Positions 42,806-51,167 are shown, counted from the first letter of the stretch. The stretch: DNA of 64,000 bases from Thermobacillus sp. ZCTH02-B1 (GCF_002159085.1 NZ_LZRU01000043.1:62001-126000), one strand, 5' to 3'. The notes: generated by a model not told the origin, from the sequence alone. Numbers and translations: made by a program.

Positions 42806-44302
42806 ATGAGCTACGTCATCGGCGTCGACCTCGGCACGAGCGCGGTGAAGGTTCTGCTGGTCGACCGGGAAGGCAAGGTGCGGGCGGAAGCGTCGAAAAG
42901 CTATCCGCTGTTCCACGAGCGTTCCGGCTGGAGCGAGCAGCGGCCGGAGGACTGGGTCGAGGGGACGATCGGCGCGCTGCGGGAACTTACGGCAACCGCC
43001 GGCGTGCGCCCGGAGGAAATCGAGGGGCTGAGCTTCTCCGGCCAGATGCACGGCCTGGTGCTGCTCGACGAGGCGAACCGGCCGGTCAGAAACGCGATCT
43101 TGTGGAACGACACGCGGACGACGGCCGAATGTCGCGAGATCGAGCGGACGCTCGGAGACAAGCTGCTCGGCATCGCGCGCAATCCGGCGCTCGAAGGGTT
43201 CACGCTGCCGAAGATTCTGTGGGTCCGCAAGCACGAACCGGACACCTTCGCGAAGGCAAAACGGTTCGTGCTGCCGAAGGATTATGTGCGGTACCGGCTG
43301 ACGGGCGAAATCCGCATGGACTATTCGGACGCGGCCGGCACGCTGCTGCTCGATGTGGCGAACAAGCGGTGGAGCCCGGAGATTCTCGCCGCGTTCGGCC
43401 TGCCGGAATCGTTCTGCCCGCCGCTCGTCGAATCGCATGATCACGTCGGCGGCCTGCTGCCGGAGATCGCGGAGAAGACCGGCCTGGCAGCCGGCACGAA
43501 GGTGTTCGCCGGCGGCGCGGACAACGCCTGCGGCGCGATCGGCGCCGGCATCCTGTCTCCGGGGCTGACGATGTGCAGCATCGGCACGTCCGGCGTCATC
43601 CTGACCTACGAGCAGAGCCGGGATACCGACTACGCCGGCAAGGTGCACTTCTTCAACCACGGCAAGGCCGACGCCTTCTATGCGATGGGCGTGACGCTCG
43701 CGGCCGGCTATTCGCTGAGCTGGTTCAAGCAGACGTTTGCGCCGAACGAATCGTTCGCGGATTTCCTGCGCGGCGTCGGAGACGTGAAACCGGGGTCCGG
43801 CGGCCTGCTGTTCACGCCGTATCTGGTCGGCGAGCGGACGCCGCATGCGGACTCCGTCATCCGCGCGAGCTTCATCGGGGCGGACGGCTCGCACACGCGG
43901 GACCATTTCGCCCGGGCCGTCATGGAGGGCATCACGTTCTCGTTGAACGAGTCGATCGCGATCTTCCGCGGAACGGGCAAGACGATCAACCGCGTCATTT
44001 CGATCGGCGGCGGCGCGCAGAACCCGGTCTGGCTGCAGATGCAGGCCGATATCTTCGACGCGACGGTCGTTTCGCTCGAGAACGAGCAGGGTCCCGGGCT
44101 CGGCGCGGCGATGCTGGCGGCGTACGGCTGCGGTTGGTTCGACAGCCTCGACGCGTGCGCGGCGAAGTTCGTGAAGCATGCCGCGTCCTACGAGCCGAAT
44201 CCGGAAGCGGTGGAGGCTTACAGGGGCCTGTTTGACATTTACCGCGAAGTGTATGCGCAGACGCGGCCGCTCAACCAGAAGCTTGCCGCCTATCGCGGGT
44301 AA
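42806..44302 (+). CDS. xylB: Xylulokinase
   Basis: A FGGY-family kinase of 498 residues phosphorylating D-xylulose to xylulose 5-phosphate. It starts YVIGVDLGTSAVKVLLVD and contains SFSGQMHGLVLLD with the substrate-contact residues, NDTRT, FAGGADNACGAIGAGI, and SIGGGAQNPVWLQMQADIF. ATG 42806 has GGGAGGAA ten bases upstream; ATG 42797 lies too near the ribosome binding site. It is separated from xylA by 118 bases with a strong hairpin. Confidence 0.96.
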   Translation: MSYVIGVDLGTSAVKVLLVDREGKVRAEASKSYPLFHERSGWSEQRPEDWVEGTIGALRELTATAGVRPEEIEGLSFSGQMHGLVLLDEANRPVRNAILWNDTRTTAECREIERTLGDKLLGIARNPALEGFTLPKILWVRKHEPDTFAKAKRFVLPKDYVRYRLTGEIRMDYSDAAGTLLLDVANKRWSPEILAAFGLPESFCPPLVESHDHVGGLLPEIAEKTGLAAGTKVFAGGADNACGAIGAGILSPGLTMCSIGTSGVILTYEQSRDTDYAGKVHFFNHGKADAFYAMGVTLAAGYSLSWFKQTFAPNESFADFLRGVGDVKPGSGGLLFTPYLVGERTPHADSVIRASFIGADGSHTRDHFARAVMEGITFSLNESIAIFRGTGKTINRVISIGGGAQNPVWLQMQADIFDATVVSLENEQGPGLGAAMLAAYGCGWFDSLDACAAKFVKHAASYEPNPEAVEAYRGLFDIYREVYAQTRPLNQKLAAYRG

Positions 44303-44335
44303 CCGGCATCCGACGGAAAGGAGACGACGAGAGGC

Positions 44336-45337
44336 ATGGGCGTCATTTCGGCTGCCATCGGCGAATATCAGGGCGAGCGCGCGGTATGGCTGCGCGCGGG
44401 TTCGTACGAAGCGGCGCTGCTGCCGGAGATCGGCGGCAACCTGATCGCGTTCCGCGACACGGCGCGCGGCCATCGCTATCTGCGCGAGCCGGCGCCGGAG
44501 GAAATGGAAGCGTTCAAGGCGAATCCGGCGGTACACGGCATCCCGGTACTGTTCCCGCCGAACCGGTACGAGGACGGCCGGCTCAAGTGGCGCGGCAACG
44601 TCTATCAATTGCCGGTGAACGAGGAATCGACGAACAACCACCTGCACGGCTACGCGCACAGCGCGGTCTGGGAGCTGGTCCGGCACGGAGCGGACGGCGA
44701 GGAAGCGTACGCGGAAGTGAAGCTGACGGTGGACAAGGGGCAGAAGCTGTTCGAATACCTGCCGTTCCGATTCACGATCCGGCTGCGCTACGCGCTGGGA
44801 GCCCGCGGGCTTTCGCAGCATCTGACGCTGGTGAATGAAGGTGAAGAGGAGATGCCGGTGCTGCTTGCCTTCCATACGGCGATCAATGCGCCGTTTGCGC
44901 CGGGCAGCACGGCGCGGGACTATAAGCTGAAGCTGACGATCGGCAGCCGGTGGGAGTTGAGCGGGCGGATGCTGCCGACCGGCCGCAAGCAGCCGCTCTC
45001 CCCCGAGGAAGAAGCGATGAAGGCCGACGGCGTTTACCCGTTCTTCGCGCCGATGGACAACCATTACACGGCGGCGCCGCAGAACGGCCGCAACCGAATG
45101 GAGCTGACCGATGAACGGATCGGCGTGACGCTGATCTACGATGTCGGCACCTCCTGGAAACATTGGATGGTCTGGAACAACGGCGCCCGCGAGGGCTTCT
45201 TCTGTCCGGAACCGCAGGTCAACCTCGTGAACGCGCCGAACGTCGATCTTCCGGCGGAGGAGATCGGGCTGTTCAGCCTCGCGCCGGGCGAGATCTGGGA
45301 GGAGACGTCGCGGCTCTACGTCCGGGAGAAGCGCTGA
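44336..45337 (+). CDS. Aldose 1-epimerase family protein
   Basis: A protein of 333 residues of the galactose-mutarotase fold. LLPEIGGNLIAFRD opens the domain. NNHLHGYAHSAVWEL holds the conserved catalytic-type histidines, and EPQVNLVNAPN matches the C-terminal EPxT-like region. It probably equilibrates alpha and beta forms of xylose (or of a sugar released with it) before isomerisation. It follows xylB by 33 bases and ends in a TGATG overlap with the HAD gene. Confidence 0.88.
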   Translation: MGVISAAIGEYQGERAVWLRAGSYEAALLPEIGGNLIAFRDTARGHRYLREPAPEEMEAFKANPAVHGIPVLFPPNRYEDGRLKWRGNVYQLPVNEESTNNHLHGYAHSAVWELVRHGADGEEAYAEVKLTVDKGQKLFEYLPFRFTIRLRYALGARGLSQHLTLVNEGEEEMPVLLAFHTAINAPFAPGSTARDYKLKLTIGSRWELSGRMLPTGRKQPLSPEEEAMKADGVYPFFAPMDNHYTAAPQNGRNRMELTDERIGVTLIYDVGTSWKHWMVWNNGAREGFFCPEPQVNLVNAPNVDLPAEEIGLFSLAPGEIWEETSRLYVREKR

Positions 45338-45999
45338 TGGCGAAGGCGCGCTTCCGCGTACGGGCGGTCCTTTTTGACATGGACAACACGCTGCTCGCTT
45401 CCCGGATCGACTACGCGGCGATGCGGCGCGAAGTGGGCGGCTGGCTCATCCGCGAAGGATACCTCACGTCGGGCGAAGCGGAGGATGGCACGACGGTTTC
45501 GCTCATTCAGCTCGCGGTCGGGCGCGGACTCGACGGCGATGCGCTGGATCGGGTCTGGGAGATCTGCGCCCGACACGAAGCGGAAGGGCTGCGCGGCGCC
45601 TCGCTGGAACCGGGGGCGCGGGAGACGCTGGAGCGGCTGCGCGGGCGCGGCCTTACGCTCGCGCTGCTGACGAACAACGCCGAGGCCGCCGCGGAGCGGG
45701 CGCTCTGCGAGACCGGCATCCGTCATTGCTTCGACATCGTCGCGGGCCGGGAATCGGTACCGGAGCTTAAGCCCTCGCCGGCCGGCATCCGCGCCATCCT
45801 CACGCGACGTCCCGACATCCCGCCCGATCGCTGGCTTGCGGTGGGGGATTCGTGGATTGACGGCGCGGCGGCCGCCGGCGCCGGCGTCGCGTTCGCCGCC
45901 TATCGCCCGAGGCACGATCTGGCGAAGCACGGCATCGTTCCGGCCGCAAGGATCGATCGGCTGGACGAGCTGCCGGAGCTCGTGGAAGGAGCGGAATGA
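45337..45999 (+). CDS. HAD-superfamily hydrolase
   Basis: A cytoplasmic phosphatase-type protein of 220 residues. Motif I is FDMDNTLL with the nucleophilic Asp. Motif II is LALLTNN, the Lys is in ELKPSPAGI, and motif IV is LAVGDSWID. A helical cap follows motif I (subclass I). It is the last gene of the xyl operon, with its start overlapping the epimerase stop. A role in clearing a phosphorylated sugar by-product is inferred only from position. Confidence 0.87.
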   Translation: MAKARFRVRAVLFDMDNTLLASRIDYAAMRREVGGWLIREGYLTSGEAEDGTTVSLIQLAVGRGLDGDALDRVWEICARHEAEGLRGASLEPGARETLERLRGRGLTLALLTNNAEAAAERALCETGIRHCFDIVAGRESVPELKPSPAGIRAILTRRPDIPPDRWLAVGDSWIDGAAAAGAGVAFAAYRPRHDLAKHGIVPAARIDRLDELPELVEGAE

Positions 46000-46001
46000 A
46001 A

Positions 46002-46027
46002 AACCCGCCCCGGACAAGGGGCGGGTT
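46002..46027. terminator. xyl operon terminator
   Basis: AACCCGCCCC (46002-46011) and GGGGCGGGTT (46018-46027) form a perfect 10-bp stem with a six-base loop. It also overlaps the stop codon of the convergent LytTR gene, so it probably serves both. Confidence 0.8.
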
Positions 46028-46388
46028 ATCGTTGCCCGTTTCGGAAAGCGAGACGTTCTTTCAGCGTTCGCTTCATTCTGGTAGAGACGGTGGAATATTT
46101 GCTGGATTTCGTTACCGTATCGCTGAAGAAGACCAGCAGCCGCTCTTCGTCGAACCGCCTGATCTTCCCGAGATTGCTCAGATTCGTCCGGTCCAGGCGC
46201 AGGAATCCGAATCGCTCGAGGTGCGTCTCGAGCACGGACAGTTTCGGAATCAGCGGATAGAAGATTTCATCCCCGCGGTGGAACACGACATAGCCGGACG
46301 AATGCGTCTCGATGAAGTCGACATCGCTCAGGTCCAGTTCGATTACTTCGGTGAAATTGCCCGGATCGCGGGTTACCGGGAAGCGCAT
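46026..46388 (-). CDS. Stand-alone LytTR DNA-binding regulator
   Basis: A protein of 120 residues that consists essentially of a LytTR domain: VIELDLSDVDFIETHSSGYV, VLETHLERFGFLRLDRTNLSNL and LLVFFSDTVTKSSKYSTV. No receiver domain is present, unlike AgrA. LytTR proteins bind 9-bp direct repeats and control quorum-sensing or competence genes. It is the last gene of the agr-like locus, 78 bases after agrD behind a strong hairpin. ATG 46388 has GGAG ten bases upstream; TTG 46394 is an alternative. How it is activated without a receiver is open. Confidence 0.82.
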   Translation of the reverse strand: MRFPVTRDPGNFTEVIELDLSDVDFIETHSSGYVVFHRGDEIFYPLIPKLSVLETHLERFGFLRLDRTNLSNLGKIRRFDEERLLVFFSDTVTKSSKYSTVSTRMKRTLKERLAFRNGQR

Positions 46389-46414
46389 ATCCAATCCACT
46401 CCATAATCGGGACC

Positions 46415-46452
46415 AAGGGCTGTCCGCGGCGAAACCCCCGCGGGCAGCCCTT
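46415..46452 (-). terminator. Hairpin between agrD and the LytTR gene
   Basis: A 15-bp stem with one mismatch (46415-46429 with 46438-46452; outer arm AAGGGCTG/CAGCCCTT). No T run follows on the minus strand, so it is more likely an attenuator or processing site separating agrBD from the regulator than a full terminator. Confidence 0.55.
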
Positions 46453-46466
46453 GATGCTCGGCGCGG

Positions 46467-46586
46467 TTACTTCTTCAGCTCTTCCGGGATCTCGGGACGG
46501 TACAGCATCGGGGATGCCGTTTTCACGAACATCCCGGCAATACCGTTCAGGACACCGGACAACAGCTTTGCCGCCAGTTGCTTCAT
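46467..46586 (-). CDS. agrD: AgrD-like autoinducer peptide precursor
   Basis: A precursor peptide of 39 residues, too short for ordinary ORF calling. The N-terminal amphipathic helix (MKQLAAKLLSGVLNGIAGMF) anchors such peptides in the membrane. The C-terminal tail RPEIPEELKK is the conserved AgrB recognition segment. Between them lies VKTASPMLY. There is no cysteine at all, so the ring, if formed, must be a lactone; Ser25 is the best candidate. A near-perfect AAGGAGGTGA ribosome binding site precedes ATG 46586. The start overlaps the agrB stop (ATGA), so the two are translationally coupled. Confidence 0.85.
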   Translation of the reverse strand: MKQLAAKLLSGVLNGIAGMFVKTASPMLYRPEIPEELKK

Positions 46587-47119
46587 GTCGATTTCACCTC
46601 CTTGTTCCGAAATAACAGGGTGAATCCCTGTACGGCCAGCACGATGGCAGCCGTTTCCGAAAAGAAAAGGAAATTGCTGCACACAATTAATGCGGAAACA
46701 ATTTTTAACAGCGGATAGTATGTTTCGGGAATCGTATTGTATCCTTTCATGTTGGCGGGAGCCAACAGCAATACGAGTATCAAGGCTATTCCCGTCAGGA
46801 TCGGCGTCCATTGTTCGGCCATGTCCATGTGCGGTGGAACGGCGACAATTAAAAAGGTTATCAGCATGCACGGTAACGGACGCTCGAAATGGTACCCGCC
46901 CGACAGCATGCGTAAACACAAGAGATAACTTACTGCCGTCAGCGTTTCGGCCCCTTTACCGGTCGAAATGCCGAATGCCATGGCGGCGATAACCGGAACC
47001 GTAAAATTGATGACGATGATCAGAGCGAATTTCATGACGGGAACGCTTGCGGTTTGTTCCGGATTCGCCTGCTTGATTTTGATCGCCAATTTCTCGGCCC
47101 AAGATTCAACCAAACTCAT
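46583..47119 (-). CDS. agrB: AgrB-like peptide-processing membrane protease
   Basis: An integral membrane protein of 178 residues with about five or six helices. The catalytic pair is visible in RMLSGGYHFERPLPC, at His77 and Cys84, the same positions as in S. aureus AgrB. AgrB cleaves the C-terminal tail of AgrD and forms the (thio)lactone ring. The start at ATG 47119 follows AAAGGAG. It overlaps the upstream 7TM gene by 14 bases and the agrD start by four, so the three form one operon. Confidence 0.9.
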   Translation of the reverse strand: MSLVESWAEKLAIKIKQANPEQTASVPVMKFALIIVINFTVPVIAAMAFGISTGKGAETLTAVSYLLCLRMLSGGYHFERPLPCMLITFLIVAVPPHMDMAEQWTPILTGIALILVLLLAPANMKGYNTIPETYYPLLKIVSALIVCSNFLFFSETAAIVLAVQGFTLLFRNKEVKST

Positions 47120-47762
47120 GGTACTCCTTTTTGAAGACATGATACTGGAGAATCCCCAACGCTATGGCACCCAGCGACAACACCACGAACGGCCTGAAAC
47201 CCATAAAATAAAGGAAGTTGTACAGGGAATTCACGATATAACCCAAAATGATCATAACGAGCAAACGGACATTGAGTCTGTTCCAGGGAACTTTCACGCG
47301 TTCGGCGTCCGGCACGAAGGTAAAACCCCAATTCGAGCGAATCAAGAGCCAGGCAATCAGAAAAGCAATGCCGGCGGTCAGCGTTTGGGCGCCGAACGCC
47401 TCGGCCTCGTTTGGAATGATCGTAATGCCGAGGGCTTGAAAAACGATCAGAATGGCTGCCTGTGTCAAGGTATAGAAGACGTAACCATTCACCACCATCA
47501 GTCCGGCATAGAAAACTGGAATCCGGAAGTTTTGCCAGAAATAAAGGATAACGATCGGAATCTGGATCAGGGGTCCGTACATGACCAGTTCCAATTCCAT
47601 GAAAATCATGTAGGACACAAGCGAAAGCATAAAGGAAGCCAATAACAGCCGTCCCCAGTATCCGGGGAGCTGAAACTTGAAAATGGCGAACGTAAAGACG
47701 ATCAAAGCCAGCCATTCGAGTGCCGAGAAGAAAAGAAAACCCAAGACATCCAAGACGTCCAT
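47106..47762 (-). CDS. Seven-helix membrane protein of the agr-like locus, AgrC sensor-like without kinase
   Basis: A protein of 218 residues made almost entirely of membrane segments (about 5-25, 37-55, 60-78, 84-110, 127-145, 167-190 and 192-212). The C-terminal tail is short (YHVFKKEYHEFG). There is no histidine kinase or ATPase domain. Its size and position just upstream of agrB resemble the polytopic sensor half of AgrC-type receptors, so it may be the peptide receptor, an exporter aid or an immunity-like factor. ATG 47762 has AAGGAG upstream. The family is not recognised with certainty. Confidence 0.75.
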   Translation of the reverse strand: MDVLDVLGFLFFSALEWLALIVFTFAIFKFQLPGYWGRLLLASFMLSLVSYMIFMELELVMYGPLIQIPIVILYFWQNFRIPVFYAGLMVVNGYVFYTLTQAAILIVFQALGITIIPNEAEAFGAQTLTAGIAFLIAWLLIRSNWGFTFVPDAERVKVPWNRLNVRLLVMIILGYIVNSLYNFLYFMGFRPFVVLSLGAIALGILQYHVFKKEYHEFG

Positions 47763-47906
47763 TTTGACGCTCCTTGCCGCTCTCCGCGCGCCATGGAGGC
47801 CGCGGTGTTCCCTGCACGAACATATTTCGCCAGCGTTCGCGGGAATTCCTTCTAATGGAGGATTCGTAACGTATTTTTTTGAAGGGATTCCAGAGCCGAT
47901 CTTGAT

Positions 47907-47940
47907 CATCCGATGACCGTTTCCGTCATCGGATGTTTTC
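47907..47940 (+). terminator. Plus-strand terminator upstream of pst
   Basis: CATCCGATGAC (47907-47917) and GTCATCGGATG (47925-47935) form a perfect 11-bp stem followed by TTTT. No plus-strand gene precedes it. It may insulate the pst promoter or end a short transcript antisense to the agr promoter region. The 370-base gap 47763-48132 otherwise holds the agr leader and the pst promoter. Confidence 0.75.
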
Positions 47941-48025
47941 ATATGGCCGGCATGATGCCGATCCCGATTGCCGATGGTTGCCGCCGTCGGCTTTTGGTTT
48001 TCCCGTGACGCCTCACAATTTACAT

Positions 48026-48063
48026 TTAACATTCGCTTTACAAAGCATGGGGCCGGATATGAC
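48026..48063 (+). promoter_or_regulatory. Pho box and promoter of the pst operon
   Basis: TTAACA (48026-48031), five bases, then TTTACA (48037-48042) form a consensus PhoP dimer site with 11-bp periodicity. A further TTTACA lies at 48019-48024. TATGAC at 48058-48063 is the probable -10, with the Pho box in place of a -35. Confidence 0.75.
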
Positions 48064-48132
48064 ATTCGCCCGGTAGCATAAGCGGTGGAATCCTTCAGCA
48101 TACCCTGACAAATCACAAGGAGTGGTACGCGA

Positions 48133-49188
48133 ATGTCGATGCTGCGCAAGGGATTTCTGCCGTTTGTCATGGCGGCCGTGATGGTGCTCGCGGCGGCTTG
48201 CGGAAGCGGAAATGGCGAAAACGGCGGCAATGAAGGGGGTACGACGAGCGCTGCCGGCGGTTCGGGAGGCTCGGGCGGATCGGTCGATTCGCAGGCGAAG
48301 GCAGCGAAGGAGAATGCCGGCGGCGGGAACGGCGAGCAGCAGCCGAAGCTGTCCGGCTCGATCGAGATCGACGGTTCCAGCACGGTTTACCCGCTGACGG
48401 AAGCCGTGGCCGAAGAATATGCGGCGGAGCAGCCGGATGTACGCGTGACGGTCGGCACATCGGGCACGGGCGGCGGGTTCGAGCGGTTCTGTGCCGGCGA
48501 GATCCCGATCGCCGACGCGTCCCGTCCGATCAAGGATTCGGAGGCGCAGGTCTGCGCCGAAGCCGGCATTGCATACACGGAGCTGAGCATCGCGTATGAC
48601 GGCCTGTCGGTGGTCGTGAACAAGGACAATGACTGGGTCGACTACCTGACGATCGAAGAGCTGAAGCGGATCTTCGTTGCAGGCAGCGGGGTCAGGACGT
48701 GGGCGGACGTCCGCGAAGGCTGGCCGGCGGAGGAGATCACGCTGTTCTCGCCCGGCGCCGATTCCGGCACTTACGATTACTTCAACGAAGCCATCCTGGA
48801 AAAAGCGGGCATCCGCAGCGACGGCCAAATCAGCTTCAGCGAGGACGACAACACGCTGGTGCGGGGGGTTGCCGGGAACAAGGGAGGCATCGGCTACTTC
48901 GGCTATGCCTACTACGAGGAGAACACGGACAAGCTGAAGGTCGTGCCGATCGACGGCGGCAGCGGTCCGGTCGCGCCTTCGCTTGATACGATCAAAGACG
49001 GCACCTACTCGCCGCTGTCCCGTCCGCTGTTCATCTACGTCAACAACCAGGCGCTCGAGGAAAGGCCGGAAGTGAAGGATTTCGTCCGGTTCTATATCGG
49101 GAACGTCGGCGGGTTGGCAAAGGACGTCGGCTACGTGCCGCTTCCGGACGAGAAGTACGCGGAAGAAGCGGCCAAGATCGGGGCCTGA
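48133..49188 (+). CDS. pstS: Phosphate-binding lipoprotein PstS
   Basis: A precursor of 351 residues with a lipoprotein signal ending VLAAAC (Cys23). A Gly/Ser/Asn-rich linker of about 45 residues follows, and then the periplasmic-binding fold. IEIDGSSTVYPLTEAVAEEY and VGTSGTGGGFERFCAGE are the phosphate-contacting motifs, and IADASRPIKD is also conserved. It captures phosphate outside the membrane for the PstCAB importer. ATG 48133 follows AAGGAGTGG. It is the first gene after the Pho box, and a hairpin with T run lies between it and pstC. Confidence 0.94.
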   Translation: MSMLRKGFLPFVMAAVMVLAAACGSGNGENGGNEGGTTSAAGGSGGSGGSVDSQAKAAKENAGGGNGEQQPKLSGSIEIDGSSTVYPLTEAVAEEYAAEQPDVRVTVGTSGTGGGFERFCAGEIPIADASRPIKDSEAQVCAEAGIAYTELSIAYDGLSVVVNKDNDWVDYLTIEELKRIFVAGSGVRTWADVREGWPAEEITLFSPGADSGTYDYFNEAILEKAGIRSDGQISFSEDDNTLVRGVAGNKGGIGYFGYAYYEENTDKLKVVPIDGGSGPVAPSLDTIKDGTYSPLSRPLFIYVNNQALEERPEVKDFVRFYIGNVGGLAKDVGYVPLPDEKYAEEAAKIGA

Positions 49189-49226
49189 CGGATGCGCCGG
49201 CCCGGCAGATACCGGGTGCATGTCGT

Positions 49227-49254
49227 GATGCCGCGCGGCGGCATCGCCTTTTTT
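49227..49254 (+). terminator. Attenuator between pstS and pstC
   Basis: GATGCCGC (49227-49234) pairs with GCGGCATC (49238-49245), followed after three bases by TTTTTT. Partial termination here would give more PstS than membrane components, as known for pst operons. Confidence 0.7.
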
Positions 49255-49295
49255 CCTCACAGGTTAAGGAATCGTAAAGACGGAGGGTTCGCTGC

Positions 49296-50270
49296 ATGAA
49301 CGTCGAACGTCTGCGGACCGGGCAGGCCGTCGGGGCGACGGGCCCCAAGCCGAAACGGGCCCGCGCCGCCGGCGCCCGGGCATTCCGGAACGGGCGCCGA
49401 TCGGTCATGAACCGGCTGATGCCCGTGCTGCTCGGGCTGTGCGCTTCGGTCTCGATCATCACGAGCGTCGGCATTGTCTATACGCTGGTGTCGGAGACGA
49501 TCTTTTTCTTCCGTGACGTTCCGATTGTCGAATTTCTGACCGGCACGCGGTGGTCGCCGCTCTTCGAGCCGAAGTCGTTCGGCATACTGCCGCTGCTCGC
49601 CGGCACGCTGCTCATCACGGTCATCGCCTGCGCCGTCGCGATGCCGGTCGGGCTTGCGAGCGCGATCTATCTCAGCGAATACGCGCCGCGCCGGATGCGG
49701 AACGTCGTGAAGCCGATTCTCGAGGTGCTCGCGGGCGTTCCGACGATCGTCTACGGTTATTTTGCCCTGAGTTTCATGACGCCGATCGTGCGGGCGATTT
49801 TTCCGGAGACCGGCATCTTCAACGCGCTGAGCGCCGGCATCGTCGTCGGCATCATGATCATTCCGATGGTGACGTCGCTCAGCGAGGACGCGATGAACGC
49901 CGTGCCGAAGAGCCTGCGCGACGGCGCGTACGCGCTTGGCGCCACGCGGTTCGAATCGGCGCTCAAGATCGTGCTGCCCGCGGCGCTGTCGGGCATCGTC
50001 GCCTCGTTCGTGCTCGCGTTCTCGCGGGCGGTCGGCGAGACGATGATCGTCACCGTGGCGGCCGGCGCGACGCCGAATCTGACGGTGAATCCCCTCGAGA
50101 GCATCCAGACGATGACGGCCTACATCGTGCAGGTCAGCCTCGGCGACACGCAGCGCGGCTCGATCGAGTACGGCAGCATCTTCGCGGTCGGGACGGCGCT
50201 GTTCGTCATCACGCTCCTGCTGAACCTGCTGGCGCAGTACGTGGCCGGGAAATTCCGGGAGGAATATTGA
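49296..50270 (+). CDS. pstC: Phosphate ABC transporter permease PstC
   Basis: A membrane subunit of 324 residues. A basic cytoplasmic N-terminus of about 35 residues precedes six helices. Conserved stretches are [36 protein letters not shown] and the coupling-loop region [21 protein letters not shown]. With PstA it forms the phosphate channel energised by PstB. ATG 49296 has GGAGGG upstream; a second ATG within the N-terminus ([10 protein letters not shown]) is possible. Confidence 0.95.
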   Translation: MNVERLRTGQAVGATGPKPKRARAAGARAFRNGRRSVMNRLMPVLLGLCASVSIITSVGIVYTLVSETIFFFRDVPIVEFLTGTRWSPLFEPKSFGILPLLAGTLLITVIACAVAMPVGLASAIYLSEYAPRRMRNVVKPILEVLAGVPTIVYGYFALSFMTPIVRAIFPETGIFNALSAGIVVGIMIIPMVTSLSEDAMNAVPKSLRDGAYALGATRFESALKIVLPAALSGIVASFVLAFSRAVGETMIVTVAAGATPNLTVNPLESIQTMTAYIVQVSLGDTQRGSIEYGSIFAVGTALFVITLLLNLLAQYVAGKFREEY

Positions 50271-50272
50271 CC

Positions 50273-51148
50273 ATGGACCTTCTGCGCAGTGCGAACCGGG
50301 AGCAAATCGCCCGCCGCCGGAAGATCGATTTTTGCCTTCATCTGTTATTCGCCGCGGCGACGTCGGTCGGCGTCGTCGCGCTGTGCGCGCTGCTGATCGA
50401 CATCCTGATCGACGGGATCGGGCGCCTGAGGCCCGAGCTGTTCGAACATTTCCCGTCCCGCCGCGCGGACCGCGCCGGCATGAAATCCGCGATCGTCGGC
50501 TCGATGTACATGCTGGGCATCATGCTGCCGATCAGCTTCATGTTGGGCGTCGGCGCCGCGATATGGCTCGAGGAATACGCGGGCCGCGGCCGCCTCACCC
50601 GGCTGATCCGGCTCAACATCCGCACGCTGGCCGGCGTTCCGTCGATCGTCTACGGCATTCTGGGGCTCACCCTGTTCGTTCGCATGCTCATGCTGCAGCG
50701 CAGCCTGCTTGCCGGCGCGTTCACGATGACGATCCTCGTGCTGCCGATCATCATCGTCGCCGCGCAAGAGGCGCTGCGCGCCGTGCCGAAGTCGCGCCGC
50801 GAAGCGGCCTACGCCCTCGGCGCGAACAAGTGGCAGACCGTGTCGCGCGCGGTGCTGCCGTCGGCGCTGCCCGGGATCCTGACGGGCGTCATCCTCGCGA
50901 TGTCGCGCGCGATCGGCGAGACCGCGCCGCTCATCATGATCGGCGCGCTCACCTACGTCGCGTTCCTGCCGAAGAGCGTACTGGACCCGTTCACCGTCAT
51001 GCCGATCCAGATATTCAACTGGATGTCGCGCCCGCAGCCCGAATTCCACGAGCTGGCCGCCGCCGGCATCCTCGTGCTGCTCGCGCTGCTCCTGCTCATG
51101 AATTTCGCGGCGATTCTGCTGCGCAACAAGTACTCGAAGCAAATCTGA
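50273..51148 (+). CDS. pstA: Phosphate ABC transporter permease PstA
   Basis: The second membrane subunit, 291 residues, with six helices. Visible features are [16 protein letters not shown] helix 2 ([20 protein letters not shown]), [16 protein letters not shown], and the coupling loop [20 protein letters not shown] followed by [22 protein letters not shown] 50273 lies three bases after the pstC stop, with GGGAGGAAT in the end of pstC as ribosome binding site. Confidence 0.95.
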   Translation: MDLLRSANREQIARRRKIDFCLHLLFAAATSVGVVALCALLIDILIDGIGRLRPELFEHFPSRRADRAGMKSAIVGSMYMLGIMLPISFMLGVGAAIWLEEYAGRGRLTRLIRLNIRTLAGVPSIVYGILGLTLFVRMLMLQRSLLAGAFTMTILVLPIIIVAAQEALRAVPKSRREAAYALGANKWQTVSRAVLPSALPGILTGVILAMSRAIGETAPLIMIGALTYVAFLPKSVLDPFTVMPIQIFNWMSRPQPEFHELAAAGILVLLALLLLMNFAAILLRNKYSKQI

Positions 51149-51167
51149 CGATCCGGAGGAATGCCCC

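Noticed and set aside
42677..45163. Minus-strand frame of 828 codons over xylB and the epimerase
   Set aside because: It lies opposite two well-supported genes and its translation has no recognisable domain. The same holds for the minus frames at 1353-3155, 16801-18801 and 52627-54840.
47106..48383. Longer minus frame making the 7TM protein 425 residues
   Set aside because: The extra N-terminal part runs through the pst promoter, the Pho box and the start of pstS. ATG 47762 has a good ribosome binding site and begins the first helix.
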